Source of the DNA: Myroides oncorhynchi
GTDB lineage: Bacteria; Bacteroidota; Bacteroidia; Flavobacteriales; Flavobacteriaceae
Length of the DNA stretch: 64,000 nucleotides
Direction of reading: 5' to 3'
Assembly: GCF_020905415.1 (NCBI RefSeq)
Contig: NZ_JAJJMP010000001.1
Location: 3,979,501-4,043,500, forward strand
Below are positions 55,520-64,000 of this stretch, piece by piece (position 1 is the stretch's first letter; each line of letters opens with the position of its first letter). The notes below the pieces were generated by a model. It saw only the letters and a program-made list of their open reading frames with translations, was not told the origin of the DNA and ran no database searches. The translations under genes and the position numbers were made by a program.

Positions 55520-56374
55520 ATTAAATATTTTTAATGCTTCATTGTACGAACTCTCAAACGACATCGCACTCAGATTAGTATCTACCTTATTTGCAGTGAA
55601 GTAACTTAGCATTTTTTCTGTTGGCATATTCCCAGTCAGATCATCTTTCGCCATTGGACAACCTCCATATCCTTTAATTGCTCCATCATAACGAAGACAT
55701 CCAGCCTTATACGCAGCATCAATCTTCTCAAACCAACTATCTGGTGTCGTATGTAAATGTGCTCCAAACTCAATATTAGGATAAGCTGGAATCAGATTGC
55801 TAAATAAATAATCTATTACCTCTGGTGTAGAGCTACCTACTGTATCTGACAGTGAAAGTATCTTCACTCCCATCTTCGCTAACTTCTCAGTCCAATCTCC
55901 TACAATATCTACATCCCATGGATCTCCATAAGGATTACCAAACCCCATAGATAGATAGGCTACTACTTCTTTATCAGTCTTCGTTGCTATATTTAATATC
56001 TCATCTAACGTCACAATAGACTCTGCAATAGTCTTATGTGTATTACGCATCTGGAAGTTCTCTGAGATAGAGAATGGGAATCCTAAATACTTAATCTCTT
56101 TATGTTCCGCAGCTAGCTCCGCACCTCTTGTGTTTGCGATAATAGCTAATAGTTTGCTCTGTGTCTTACTCAAGTCTAATTGACTTAATAATTCAGCCGT
56201 ATCCACCATCTGAGGAATAGCTTTAGGAGAGACGAAGCTACCAAAATCTATGGTATCAAATCCCACCCTTAAAAGCGACTGTATATACTGTGCTTTTTTC
56301 TCGGTAGGGATAAACATCTTGATGCCTTGCATAGCATCACGAGGACATTCTATAATCTTAACTGCTGGTTTCAT
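55508..56374 (-). CDS. mvaB: Hydroxymethylglutaryl-CoA lyase
   Basis: A 288-residue TIM-barrel lyase that splits HMG-CoA into acetoacetate and acetyl-CoA in leucine and ketone metabolism. The opening ECPRDAMQG, with Arg-Asp for the metal and substrate, HLHTTPDSW with the metal His pair, and the late GYGGCPMAKDDLTGNMPTE with the signature catalytic Cys are all there. It is in the common short form for this phylum. It ends just before the guaB promoter. Confidence 0.93.
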   Translation of the reverse strand: MKPAVKIIECPRDAMQGIKMFIPTEKKAQYIQSLLRVGFDTIDFGSFVSPKAIPQMVDTAELLSQLDLSKTQSKLLAIIANTRGAELAAEHKEIKYLGFPFSISENFQMRNTHKTIAESIVTLDEILNIATKTDKEVVAYLSMGFGNPYGDPWDVDIVGDWTEKLAKMGVKILSLSDTVGSSTPEVIDYLFSNLIPAYPNIEFGAHLHTTPDSWFEKIDAAYKAGCLRYDGAIKGYGGCPMAKDDLTGNMPTEKMLSYFTANKVDTNLSAMSFESSYNEALKIFNFFH

Positions 56375-56486
56375 ATAAATTCAAATATAGCAGAAAACAC
56401 ACAATTTTACAATGTCCTTCTCCTTATTTTATTCCCAAAACTTTTATTCTAAAATATCTAGTTGATTCTCTGTATCATATCCATTT

Positions 56487-56527
56487 AAAAAAAGGTTCTA
56501 AAGACATCGTCCTTAGAACCTTTTTTT
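56487..56527 (-). terminator. Rho-independent terminator of lysE
   Basis: Arms 56492-56505 and 56509-56522 (AAGGTTCTAA..., ...TTAGAACCTT) with one mismatched base, and T or A runs on both sides. Confidence 0.88.
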
Positions 56528-56561
56528 ATAATTTATTTATAAAATAGAGATTTTAATTCTT

Positions 56562-57188
56562 CTAACTTACTAATAAGAAAATCCCCAATCCACTAAATAC
56601 CACAATTTGCATCCATTTTAAAAACACATTGACTGACTTGTTATTCTTCATATAATCAGTAAGCTTAGCTGATATACTACAGATGATAAAAAAGATCACT
56701 ACTGCCTCTGTGATAAACACGCTTCCAAGTATAAGTATTTGTTTTTGTACATTTCCTGCAGCTTCAGTAATAAACCCTGGAAACAAAGCCAAGAAGAACA
56801 TCATCACCTTAGGATTTAATACATTCATTAATAATCCCTTTCTCACAAATCCCATAAAGGTCTTGTCATTAGCTCCACTACCACTCTCATCTATCGCGAT
56901 AACATTCTCCTCTTGATATACTTTATAAGACAACCAAAATAAATATAAGGCTCCAAATAACTTTACTCCTTTAAACAAAATTTCACTCTGTGTAATCAAA
57001 GCCGAAATACCAAAAGCAAATAATGACAAGTGAAATAACAAACCTCCCATCTGTCCCACCACTACTGCATATCCGTACTTACGGCCTCTAGTAATACTCT
57101 GAGAAACCACATATAAGATATCTGGTCCAGGGGTAATAATCAATAAAAAACAAGTAATAAAAAAAGTATATAATACTTCTGTTGACAT
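56562..57188 (-). CDS. LysE/RhtB-family amino acid exporter
   Basis: A 208-residue inner-membrane protein with about six helices. It opens with FFITCFLLIITPGPDILYV, then QSITRGRKYGYAVVVGQMGG, both typical of LysE/RhtB. LLMNVLNPKVMMFFLALFPGFI is the third hallmark. It exports amino acids or similar. It is 9 bp after pyrD, so it is probably co-transcribed, and has a terminator at 56487-56527. The substrate is not known. Confidence 0.9.
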   Translation of the reverse strand: MSTEVLYTFFITCFLLIITPGPDILYVVSQSITRGRKYGYAVVVGQMGGLLFHLSLFAFGISALITQSEILFKGVKLFGALYLFWLSYKVYQEENVIAIDESGSGANDKTFMGFVRKGLLMNVLNPKVMMFFLALFPGFITEAAGNVQKQILILGSVFITEAVVIFFIICSISAKLTDYMKNNKSVNVFLKWMQIVVFSGLGIFLLVS

Positions 57189-57197
57189 AATATAATA

Positions 57198-58217
57198 CTA
57201 ATATTTAGATAATAATGCCTTATTGATTTCTTTAATCAAACTTGGCCCTTCATATATAAAGCCAGTATAAAGCTGTATTAAGCTCGCTCCTGCTTCTAAT
57301 TTTTCTATAGCATCTTCTGCTGAATGTATCCCTCCTACTCCGATAATAGGGAATGCCTTATTACTCTTCTCTGATAAGAATCGAATCACCTCAGTACTGC
57401 GTTTAGTCAATGGTTTCCCACTAAGTCCTCCTGTCTCTTGCTGATGGATTGATTTCAAATTACTTCTATCTATAGTCGTATTCGTAGCGATTACACCTGC
57501 TATCTTCGTCTCGGCTACTATCTCAATAATATCTAGCAACTGCTCATCAGTCAAATCTGGTGCTATCTTAAGCAACACAGGCTTGGGTGCATCTTTTTGA
57601 TTATTCTTTACTTGCAGACCGTGTAGTAGTGCCTTAAGCGGCTCTTTATCTTGTAACGCACGTAGATTAGGTGTATTAGGTGAACTAACATTCACCACGA
57701 AGTAATCTACATAAGGAAACAATGCTTCAAAACAAATCTCATAATCTTCATTCGCTTGTTCATTAGGAGTCACCTTATTCTTACCAATATTACCTCCGAT
57801 AAGTGTTCCTTTATTTTTCTTTAGACGAGTTATAGCCTCTTCGATTCCTCCATTATTAAACCCCATTCTATTGATCAGACCATTGTCTTCTTTAAGACGG
57901 AATAATCTCTTTACAGGATTACCTGGTTGTCCTTTAGGAGTCAAAGTACCTATCTCTATAAACCCAAAACCAAAGTTTTCTAATTCTTTATATAACTTAG
58001 CATCCTTATCTAGACCTGCTGCTAATCCTACCGGATTCTTAAACTTCAGTCCAAAAACTTCTCTTTCTAATCGAGGATCTTCAACTTGACAGTTAGCGCG
58101 TATCAGTGCGGATACGCCAGGAATACGATTAACGAACTTAAGAGCACCGAAGGTAAAATGGTGTACTTTCTCTGGATCAAACCTAAATAAGATAGGTTTT
58201 ATAATGCTTTTATACAT
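57198..58217 (-). CDS. pyrD: Dihydroorotate dehydrogenase (quinone), class 2
   Basis: A 339-residue membrane-associated flavoprotein that oxidises dihydroorotate to orotate and reduces the quinone. The N-terminal helix ([13 protein letters not shown]) is for membrane association. Motifs are [45 protein letters not shown] with the catalytic Ser, and [11 protein letters not shown]. Class 2 is shown by the N-terminal extension and the Ser base. The promoter box is at 58257-58264. Confidence 0.96.
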   Translation of the reverse strand: MYKSIIKPILFRFDPEKVHHFTFGALKFVNRIPGVSALIRANCQVEDPRLEREVFGLKFKNPVGLAAGLDKDAKLYKELENFGFGFIEIGTLTPKGQPGNPVKRLFRLKEDNGLINRMGFNNGGIEEAITRLKKNKGTLIGGNIGKNKVTPNEQANEDYEICFEALFPYVDYFVVNVSSPNTPNLRALQDKEPLKALLHGLQVKNNQKDAPKPVLLKIAPDLTDEQLLDIIEIVAETKIAGVIATNTTIDRSNLKSIHQQETGGLSGKPLTKRSTEVIRFLSEKSNKAFPIIGVGGIHSAEDAIEKLEAGASLIQLYTGFIYEGPSLIKEINKALLSKY

Positions 58218-58256
58218 ATGTGATTACTTTGTGTTGTTGTGTGTCTAAATTTCGTG

Positions 58257-58264
58257 CAAAGGTA
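58257..58264 (-). promoter_or_regulatory. TAnnTTTG promoter box of pyrD
   Basis: The minus-strand sequence is TACCTTTG, 40 bases before the ATG. Confidence 0.6.
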
Positions 58265-58655
58265 GTGTTTTAACACCTTATTTCATAGCACTCTCTAACA
58301 AAGAACAATAAAATACTAAATCAATCAAAATCAATATATTAAAATCAAATATCCTCTCCTAAACGCTTAGTAACTTACCACACAATATCCTTAAAAAACT
58401 ATTACTATCTTTATACCACTTTATCCCGTATCCCAATCACAGGATTAAAACTAATAACTATAGCAGAACGAAACTAAGACAAGAAATAGACTCAGAACTA
58501 AATCAGACCTTATGACAGCTGTGCTAGGTTGACGCTAAATCAAGTAAACTTAAAGACAGCTACTCTACCTAGAAGATAAAAGAACTATTTCAAAACAAAT
58601 ATACTAGCAACAATAATTGTACAGTTATAGTAAGACGAGACAGATTTTATTCGGA

Positions 58656-58691
58656 GTGAGTCCATTAAAAAGCTCATTTTAATGGACTCAC
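58656..58691. repeat. Perfect 15-bp-stem palindrome
   Basis: GTGAGTCCATTAAAA (58656-58670), loop AGCTCA, and exact reverse complement (58677-58691). The stem shares TCCATTAAAA with the 12021-12066 hairpin, and GTGAGTCCAT also recurs at 12074-12083. Confidence 0.8.
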
Positions 58692-58734
58692 TATGGACAC
58701 AATATGCTATTAGTAACAAGATAAGTAGAATAAG

Positions 58735-58856
58735 CCCAAAATAAGTGATAGACATATAAACAAGAAGTTATTATACAGTGTAGATCTGAATTAACGATAT
58801 AAGCACTATGAAGTAGAATTGCTTTGTCGTATTTGGCTAATGCTGATTCTAGATTT
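58735..58856 (+). repeat. Palindromic repeat, copy D with internal deletion
   Basis: The left part GATAGACATATAAAC and the right part GTAGAATTGCTTTGT, then ATTTGGCTAATGC, match copy C closely. About 30 bases including the tip hairpin are missing between 58805 and 58808. The left end (CCCAAAATAAGTG) has drifted. Both ends are placed by alignment with copy C. Confidence 0.75.
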
Positions 58857-59055
58857 TAAGCATACCACTCTTTATTTACCTCGAAATAATCACCAACAAT
58901 CCAATACTTAGCAATCCCCCTTTATAAACTCACTCTTATTCTAACCAACCCCTCTAGTAGTCATTCGTTTATTTAAACCCACTATAAACTAAAAAAACAC
59001 CTCTATCTACTTGATATGTTTTTGTAAATTGTAGCTTGATAAAAAAGATTATACT

Positions 59056-61881
59056 ATGTTACCATTACCATATCAGAAGTTCAAAGATGAACTAGCTAAC
59101 CATATAGATACTGAGAGAATTATCACTAATCCGATACAGTTATTAGCCTATGGGACAGATGCGAGTTTCTATAAATTAGTTCCTAAGATTGTTGTTCAAG
59201 TACACAATCACGAAGAAGCTGTAGCTACACTAAAGACAGCTACGAAGTGCAATGTACCTGTTACGTATAGAGCAGCAGGAACAAGTCTATCTGGGCAAGC
59301 TGTGACGGACTCTGTACTAATGGTAGCTACACATAAATGGAAAAAATACGAGATCTTAAATAACGGATTACAAGCTAAGTTTCAACCGGGTATTATCGGT
59401 GGTAGAGCGAATATTATCCTTGCTCCTTATGGTCGCAAGATAGGTCCTGACCCTGGCTCAATAAATGCAGCTATGATCGGTGGTATCGCAGCGAACAACG
59501 CCAGCGGGATGTGTTGTGGTACTGCTCAGAACTCATATAACACGATAGCAGATATCAAGATTGTCATCTATGATGGTACTGTATTAGATACTGCAAGTGA
59601 AGAAAGTAAAAAAGAATTCACTAAGAAGCACCCTGAGATTATTAAAGAAATAGAACGTCTAAGAGATGCTATCTATACTGATCGCACATTATACGATCGC
59701 ATAGAACGCAAGTTTAAAATCAAAAATACTACTGGATACAGCCTAAACGCCTTTATAGATTACAACGATCCTTTTGAAATTATTAAACACATTATGATTG
59801 GCTCAGAGGGAACTCTAGCGTTTATCTCTGATATCACATATAATACAGTCGTTAATTACAAGCACAAGGCATGTACATTAATGATATTCGAAACAATAGA
59901 GAAAGCGTGTCAAGCAGTGCCATTCTTAAAGAAAAGTCCTGTAGCTGCAGTAGAACTATTAGATAGAAATAGTATCAAGTCTATAGAAGACGAAGCATTA
60001 GCACCTGCCTACTTTAAAACATTGCCGGAGACTGCGTGTATCTTATTAGTAGAAGCTCAAGCAGAGAATCAAGAAGAAATGTCTACTAAACAACAACTGA
60101 TTAGAGACGCTATCACTTCTACTCCAACATATAAACCATTTGAGTTCACATCAGAACCTCAGCAATACGCCTTTAACTGGAAGGCTCGTAATGGACTACT
60201 ACCTACCACAGGAGCATTAAGAGAAACAGGTACCACATGTATTATAGAGGATGTTGCTTTCCCAGTTGAAAAATTAGCAGATGCTTGTATAGCAATGAAA
60301 GCATTATTTGCAGAACTAAAATACAACGATGCAGTATTATTTGGTCACGCATTAGAAGGAAACTTGCACTTAGTATTCTCACAAGACTTCTCTACGCAAC
60401 AAGAGATAGATAGATATGCTCGCTTAATGGATGGGCTAGTCGAATTGGTTGTAGATCGATTTGATGGATCATTAAAAGCAGAACATGGAACAGGTAGAAA
60501 TATGGCTCCATTCGTAGAAAAAGAATGGGGTAAACAGGCATATGACATTATGTTAAAGGTCAAAGCTATCTTCGATCCACATAGTTTAGTCAACCCTGGT
60601 GTGATTATCAATGCAAATCCAAATGTACACTTAGAGAATTTCAAACCATCTCCTGCTACCAATGAAATTGTAGACAAGTGTATCGAGTGTGGATTCTGTG
60701 AGTCACACTGTGTATCTGAGGGGCTAACACTTTCTCCAAGACAGCGTATCGTAGTTGGTAGAGAGATAGCTAGACTTAAAAACTTAGGTAAAGACACGGA
60801 AGAATTAGAAAACTTAGTGAATAGTTCACACTACTATGCAGACGAGACCTGTGCTACAGATGGCTTATGTGCTATCGCCTGTCCTGTAAAGATTGATACT
60901 GGAAAATATATTAAGGATATTCGCCATAACGCCATAACGGAAAAGGATAGAAAGAATGCAGAGTATTTCGTAGAGAATATGGATCGCGTAACTGCTATGG
61001 GGCGTACCGCACTGAATACTGTAGGTGTATTCCAAAATATATTAGGCAACAAAGTAATGACAAGTGTATCAAGTGGTATGCGTAAGATATCAGGTAATAA
61101 AATACCTCAGTGGAATGTAGCTATGCCTAAAGGCAACAAACACAAGATAACGGAGTCTATCATCAATGAAGGGCAAGAACGCAAAGTAGTGTATTTCCCA
61201 TCGTGTATCAATAGGACTATGGGAAAATCAAAAGACTACCCTAAATCTGATGATGACTTAACGGTTAAAACAGTGGAGTTACTTGAACGTGCTGGGTTCA
61301 CTATTATCTATCCAGAGCAAGTAAATAAGATGTGCTGTGGTATGCCATTTAGCAGTAAAGGTTTTAAAGAAGAAGGATTAACTAAGTCTTCTGAATTAGA
61401 ACTAGCATTACTTAAAGCTTCCGAAGATGGGAAATACCCTGTGCTATTTGACATGAGTCCATGTTTCTATACGTTCTATGAAGCGCATAAAGATGGAAAA
61501 CTAAAGATGCACGATCCTATCGAGTTTATGTTAGATTATGTGATGCCGGTATTACCTGTCACAAAACCTCGTAAAGAGATTAGTGTATTCCCTGTATGTT
61601 CTGTAAAGAAAGTAGGTCTAGAAGGGAAACTTTTAGAACTAACTAAATTATGCGCGGAGAAAGTAAACTACATAGATAGCAACTGTTGTGGTTTTGCAGG
61701 AGATAGAGGATTTACTTTCCCTGAGTTAAATAAGCACGGCAATAGACACTTAAAAGAACAAATACCTACTAACGCAAAAGATGCATTCTCTACAAGTCGT
61801 ACTTGTGAGATAGGATTAACAGAGTATGGTGGAGTGAACTTTAAGTCAATATTCTATTTGATAGATGAAGTAACGAAATAA
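59056..61881 (+). CDS. FAD- and Fe-S-containing 2-hydroxyacid (D-lactate-type) dehydrogenase
   Basis: A 941-residue fusion. Residues about 30-230 are an FAD-binding PCMH domain (PVTYRAAGTSLSGQAVTDSVL, GGIAANNASGMCCGT), about 240-530 the FAD-oxidase C-terminal domain (GHALEGNLHLVFS, HGTGRNMAPFVEKEWG, and NPGVIIN). Residues about 540-630 hold two Fe-S sites (CIECGFCESHC, CATDGLCAIACP). The C-terminal 220 residues are two CCG domains (NKMCCGMPF, DSNCCGFAGD). This equals GlcD plus GlcF in one chain, as in D-lactate dehydrogenases that feed the respiratory chain. D-lactate is most likely but glycolate is possible. Confidence 0.93.
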   Translation: MLPLPYQKFKDELANHIDTERIITNPIQLLAYGTDASFYKLVPKIVVQVHNHEEAVATLKTATKCNVPVTYRAAGTSLSGQAVTDSVLMVATHKWKKYEILNNGLQAKFQPGIIGGRANIILAPYGRKIGPDPGSINAAMIGGIAANNASGMCCGTAQNSYNTIADIKIVIYDGTVLDTASEESKKEFTKKHPEIIKEIERLRDAIYTDRTLYDRIERKFKIKNTTGYSLNAFIDYNDPFEIIKHIMIGSEGTLAFISDITYNTVVNYKHKACTLMIFETIEKACQAVPFLKKSPVAAVELLDRNSIKSIEDEALAPAYFKTLPETACILLVEAQAENQEEMSTKQQLIRDAITSTPTYKPFEFTSEPQQYAFNWKARNGLLPTTGALRETGTTCIIEDVAFPVEKLADACIAMKALFAELKYNDAVLFGHALEGNLHLVFSQDFSTQQEIDRYARLMDGLVELVVDRFDGSLKAEHGTGRNMAPFVEKEWGKQAYDIMLKVKAIFDPHSLVNPGVIINANPNVHLENFKPSPATNEIVDKCIECGFCESHCVSEGLTLSPRQRIVVGREIARLKNLGKDTEELENLVNSSHYYADETCATDGLCAIACPVKIDTGKYIKDIRHNAITEKDRKNAEYFVENMDRVTAMGRTALNTVGVFQNILGNKVMTSVSSGMRKISGNKIPQWNVAMPKGNKHKITESIINEGQERKVVYFPSCINRTMGKSKDYPKSDDDLTVKTVELLERAGFTIIYPEQVNKMCCGMPFSSKGFKEEGLTKSSELELALLKASEDGKYPVLFDMSPCFYTFYEAHKDGKLKMHDPIEFMLDYVMPVLPVTKPRKEISVFPVCSVKKVGLEGKLLELTKLCAEKVNYIDSNCCGFAGDRGFTFPELNKHGNRHLKEQIPTNAKDAFSTSRTCEIGLTEYGGVNFKSIFYLIDEVTK

Positions 61882-62205
61882 TTAAGGAATTAGGAATTTT
61901 CAGTTTGTGGTTATGGAGCGTGGTAATAGGTGTGATTATAACAGCTTTTACAGCTACTACTTCTACTCGCTATGTCCTCCTGAGTGCAACGAAGGATCTC
62001 ATTCTATTGACTTGATTGATAAGTAATAAAAAAAGAGGCTGTCTCATGAAGATTATTTCTTCTCTTTTTAAGAGTTCTTTATGATAGAAAATTTCGATTT
62101 TAGACACAAAATTTAAAAATAAACTACCAAAACGTGATTTATCTTAAATAAAAAAGGGGCTGTCTTCAGTTGTGAGACAGCCCCTTTTACTATTTCTATA
62201 ACTAT
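61882..62205. other. 324-bp gap between convergent genes
   Basis: No gene. It contains AAAAAAAGAGGCTGTCTCAT at 62027-62046 and a terminator that starts AAAAAAGGGGCTGTCT, so the terminator's first arm seems duplicated. The 61890-62000 part shows nothing recognisable. Confidence 0.5.
62151..62188 (-). terminator. Rho-independent terminator of nnr
   Basis: AAAAGGGGCTGTCT (62152-62165) pairs with AGACAGCCCCTTTT (62175-62188), 9-base loop. It also faces the convergent dehydrogenase gene. Confidence 0.9.
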
Positions 62206-63726
62206 TTACCTATCTCCTTTTACAAGACGCAATTGATTATATGCTTCACTAATATGTTTACTAATATCAGAGGCTACTAAACTATGTGGATGTATCGTTT
62301 CTACAGCTATATCACCTGACAATCCGTGTAAATACACACCTATAATAGCAGCTTCCTTACTCGTATAACCTTGTCCTACTAAAGAAGTTATCATACCTGT
62401 AAGTGTATCACCTGCACCTGCTGTCGCCATTCCCCAGTTACCTGTAGAGTTAAAGTATACTGTTTCGTCAGGTGCTACTGTGATAGTATGTGCTCCTTTT
62501 AAGACAAAGACGATATTGTGTTTCTTAGCTAATGCTTTTACTTTTTCTATCTTATCAAAGTCATTTCCCCACGATCCGATTAAGCGTTCTAGCTCTTTCT
62601 CATGAGGTGTTAATATACTCTCTGCAGGTACTTTATCTAGGCATTTGTGTTCACTTATAATATTAAGTGCATCAGCATCTATGACTAATTTATTCTCTTT
62701 ATTTGCTTTTAAAAAAGCGACTAAAGCAGATGCTGTATCTTTATGTTGCCCGATACCACAACCTATCCCTACTGCGCTATACATCTCTACAGACGGGAAT
62801 GTAGTAATATAATCCTGTGTGTCACAAGTATTACACATTACCTCTGGCAAAGCAGTTTGCAGTATTGTATAGCCACAACTTGGCACATACGCACTAACAA
62901 CTCCACTACCCGTGTATAATGCCGCTCTAGAAGCTAGATTAACAGCTCCCATCATCCCTTTATTACCTCCGATTAATAACACACGTCCGAAGTCATCCTT
63001 AGTATTAAACTTATTCCCTGCTTTGATAAGTCCCTTTACTTTCTCTGATTCCACGAAGTAGTTATCCGACTTTGTATTTTCGATATAATCTAGGTCTAAT
63101 CCTATATCTAGTATCTCTAATTCCTTAACATACTCTTTCACATCAGACAATAATAATGCTGTCTTAGGCAACTGAAAAGTATAAACTACATCAGCTTTAA
63201 ATATAATAGCCTCTTTAGGTGTACTAATATCAGCCATTAATCCTGATGGCATATCTAGAGCAATGCGCTCTAAACAAGGAGTCTCGTTTAAAAAATCAAA
63301 AATAGGGCGCCACTCTTCCCCTAAAGGTTCTTGTAATCCAATACCAAATAATGCATCTACAATCACATCATCTTTCTTTACCTTTAACTTACTCTTGGTA
63401 GTAAACTTCTCTACATTAATATCTCTATCTTCAAGCAAATCTTGATTTTGCGCATTATCAGGGCTGTATTTCTTAGTCTGTACTAAGAAGACCTTCACCA
63501 TCGCACCTCCTTCTTTTAATAATCTAGCTAAGGTTAATCCATCTCCTCCATTATTTCCTGTACCGCAGAAAATAACAAATGACGTTTGATAAAGCTTATA
63601 TCTTGTCTGTAATTTTTCAAAGACTTTATTGGTAGCCCTCTCCATTAATTTGAAAGAAGAAATATATTGGTTGGCAACAGTTTCCTTATCCAACGCTTGC
63701 ATCTGTGCAGTGGTGAAAATTTTCAT
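62206..63726 (-). CDS. nnr: Bifunctional NAD(P)HX epimerase/dehydratase
   Basis: A 506-residue repair enzyme for hydrated NAD(P)H. The N-terminal half (1-215) is the epimerase (YjeF_N) with VIFCGTGNNGGDGLTLARLL and ADVVYTFQLPK. The C-terminal half is the ADP-dependent dehydratase (ribokinase-like) with VLLIGGNKGMMGAVNLASR, SILTPHEKELERLIG and NWGMATAGAGDTLTGMI, where the Asp in GAGDT is the catalytic base. Both halves are complete. It is a single-gene unit at the right end. Confidence 0.95.
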   Translation of the reverse strand: MKIFTTAQMQALDKETVANQYISSFKLMERATNKVFEKLQTRYKLYQTSFVIFCGTGNNGGDGLTLARLLKEGGAMVKVFLVQTKKYSPDNAQNQDLLEDRDINVEKFTTKSKLKVKKDDVIVDALFGIGLQEPLGEEWRPIFDFLNETPCLERIALDMPSGLMADISTPKEAIIFKADVVYTFQLPKTALLLSDVKEYVKELEILDIGLDLDYIENTKSDNYFVESEKVKGLIKAGNKFNTKDDFGRVLLIGGNKGMMGAVNLASRAALYTGSGVVSAYVPSCGYTILQTALPEVMCNTCDTQDYITTFPSVEMYSAVGIGCGIGQHKDTASALVAFLKANKENKLVIDADALNIISEHKCLDKVPAESILTPHEKELERLIGSWGNDFDKIEKVKALAKKHNIVFVLKGAHTITVAPDETVYFNSTGNWGMATAGAGDTLTGMITSLVGQGYTSKEAAIIGVYLHGLSGDIAVETIHPHSLVASDISKHISEAYNQLRLVKGDR

Positions 63727-63984
63727 ACAGTTATTTATAGTTAATCATCTCGCTAAAGGTAACAAATACAACTATTGAAAAACATATAATAGTAGGCTAA
63801 TACACTAAATTATCTAACTGTGAAAGAACGTACTAATTAATACTTTGACTAATACTATTTATATAAAATAAATATCAAAATAATGATTATTAACTATAAA
63901 TCACATCAAAAACAAAAGAGTAAAAAACTCTATTCACAACAAACTATCTGTTTATTTTTTCCCATACTATCAAATGACATTTAT

Positions 63985-63992
63985 TATCTTTG
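63985..63992 (+). promoter_or_regulatory. TAnnTTTG promoter box for a gene beyond the window
   Basis: TATCTTTG matches the consensus exactly and is 8 bases before the window end, so a rightward gene probably starts just outside. The rest of 63727-64000 holds no gene. Confidence 0.5.
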
Positions 63993-64000
63993 AATTTCAC

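Larger units (their letters stand above)
58218..59055. other. 838-bp gap with repeat family members
   Basis: This divergent gap between pyrD and the dehydrogenase gene has no gene. It holds the pyrD promoter (58257-58264), a 15-bp-stem hairpin (58656-58691), and copy D of the palindromic repeat (58735-58856). The two repeat types occur together here as they do at 12021-12325. Confidence 0.6.

Noticed and set aside
60345-60797. A 150-codon minus-strand frame within the large dehydrogenase gene
   Set aside because: It is antisense to conserved FAD and Fe-S motifs and has no motif of its own.
62034-62046. GGCTGTCTCA as an insertion-sequence end
   Set aside because: No transposase, second end or target duplication is present; the nearby terminator explains the sequence better.
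1-64000. CRISPR array, prophage, tRNA or rRNA
   Set aside because: No direct-repeat/spacer pattern, phage structural gene, cloverleaf or rRNA-like stretch was seen on either strand.

Overview
The window looks like a chromosomal segment of a low-GC, aerobic member of the Bacteroidota, most likely Flavobacteriaceae and possibly Myroides or a close relative (genus is a guess from overall gene content, not a measured identity). The support is: AT-rich DNA; promoters of the Bacteroidota type (TTG or TTTG about 18-22 bases before TAnnTTTG) ahead of many genes; few Shine-Dalgarno sites; many lipoproteins with an SDD-type surface-export signal after the lipobox; a b558-type three-subunit succinate:quinone oxidoreductase; and a class 2 dihydroorotate dehydrogenase. 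I see no rRNA, tRNA, CRISPR array, prophage or complete insertion sequence.

Layout. 1-5.7 kb: the end of a ClbS/DfsB-like gene, two hypothetical genes (one a DUF2314-ankyrin fusion), and a leftward run of five genes: unknown, macrodomain ADP-ribose hydrolase, SUKH/HEAT protein, RNA 2'-phosphotransferase KptA, and rhomboid protease. 5.9-15.8 kb: HutD-like protein, lipoproteins, a secreted alpha/beta hydrolase, a pirin-OsmC-acetyltransferase operon, a Crp-type regulator with a beta-barrel/DoxX pair, and an SMR exporter. 15.9-22.7 kb: a MocR-type regulator, a leftward cluster of uncharacterised envelope genes, a lipoprotein tyrosine phosphatase and catalase. 23-33 kb: an orphan TPR sensor kinase, photolyase, and a five-gene operon sdhC-sdhA-sdhB-porin-DASS transporter that joins C4-dicarboxylate uptake to succinate oxidation. 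33-34.4 kb is an unusually long non-coding stretch. 34.5-43.6 kb: a frameshifted acetyltransferase, an MFS exporter, the divergent folate genes pabA/pabB, an acyl-CoA synthetase, SIMPL and rhomboid proteins, a lipid A-type acyltransferase and a DUF2459 protein. 43.8-54 kb: glmM, an ACP phosphodiesterase-like gene, a CLC channel, the cysteine operon cysE-cysK, a P4-type acid phosphatase, two lipocalin-like lipoproteins and NhaC. 54-63.7 kb: guaB, an HMG-CoA lyase, lysE, pyrD, a giant FAD/Fe-S 2-hydroxyacid dehydrogenase and nnr.

The most interesting structure is not a gene. It is a family of about 154-bp interspersed repeats (2058-2211, 26691-26844, 34377-34528, 58735-58856, and a fragment near 12250). 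Each is an imperfect palindrome over nearly its whole length, has ACCTTAAAT-type inverted termini, and carries a tip hairpin whose paired bases covary between copies. Two copies lie between a stop codon and that gene's likely terminator, and one of these overlaps the end of the frameshifted acetyltransferase. A third lies 13 bp past a stop codon. A second family of long perfect hairpins (12021-12066, 58656-58691) sits in the same two gaps as the degraded copies. The best protein-level candidate for an undescribed module is the KptA/macrodomain/SUKH cluster, which pairs an enzyme that makes a phosphorylated ADP-ribose with a likely ADP-ribose-processing enzyme.
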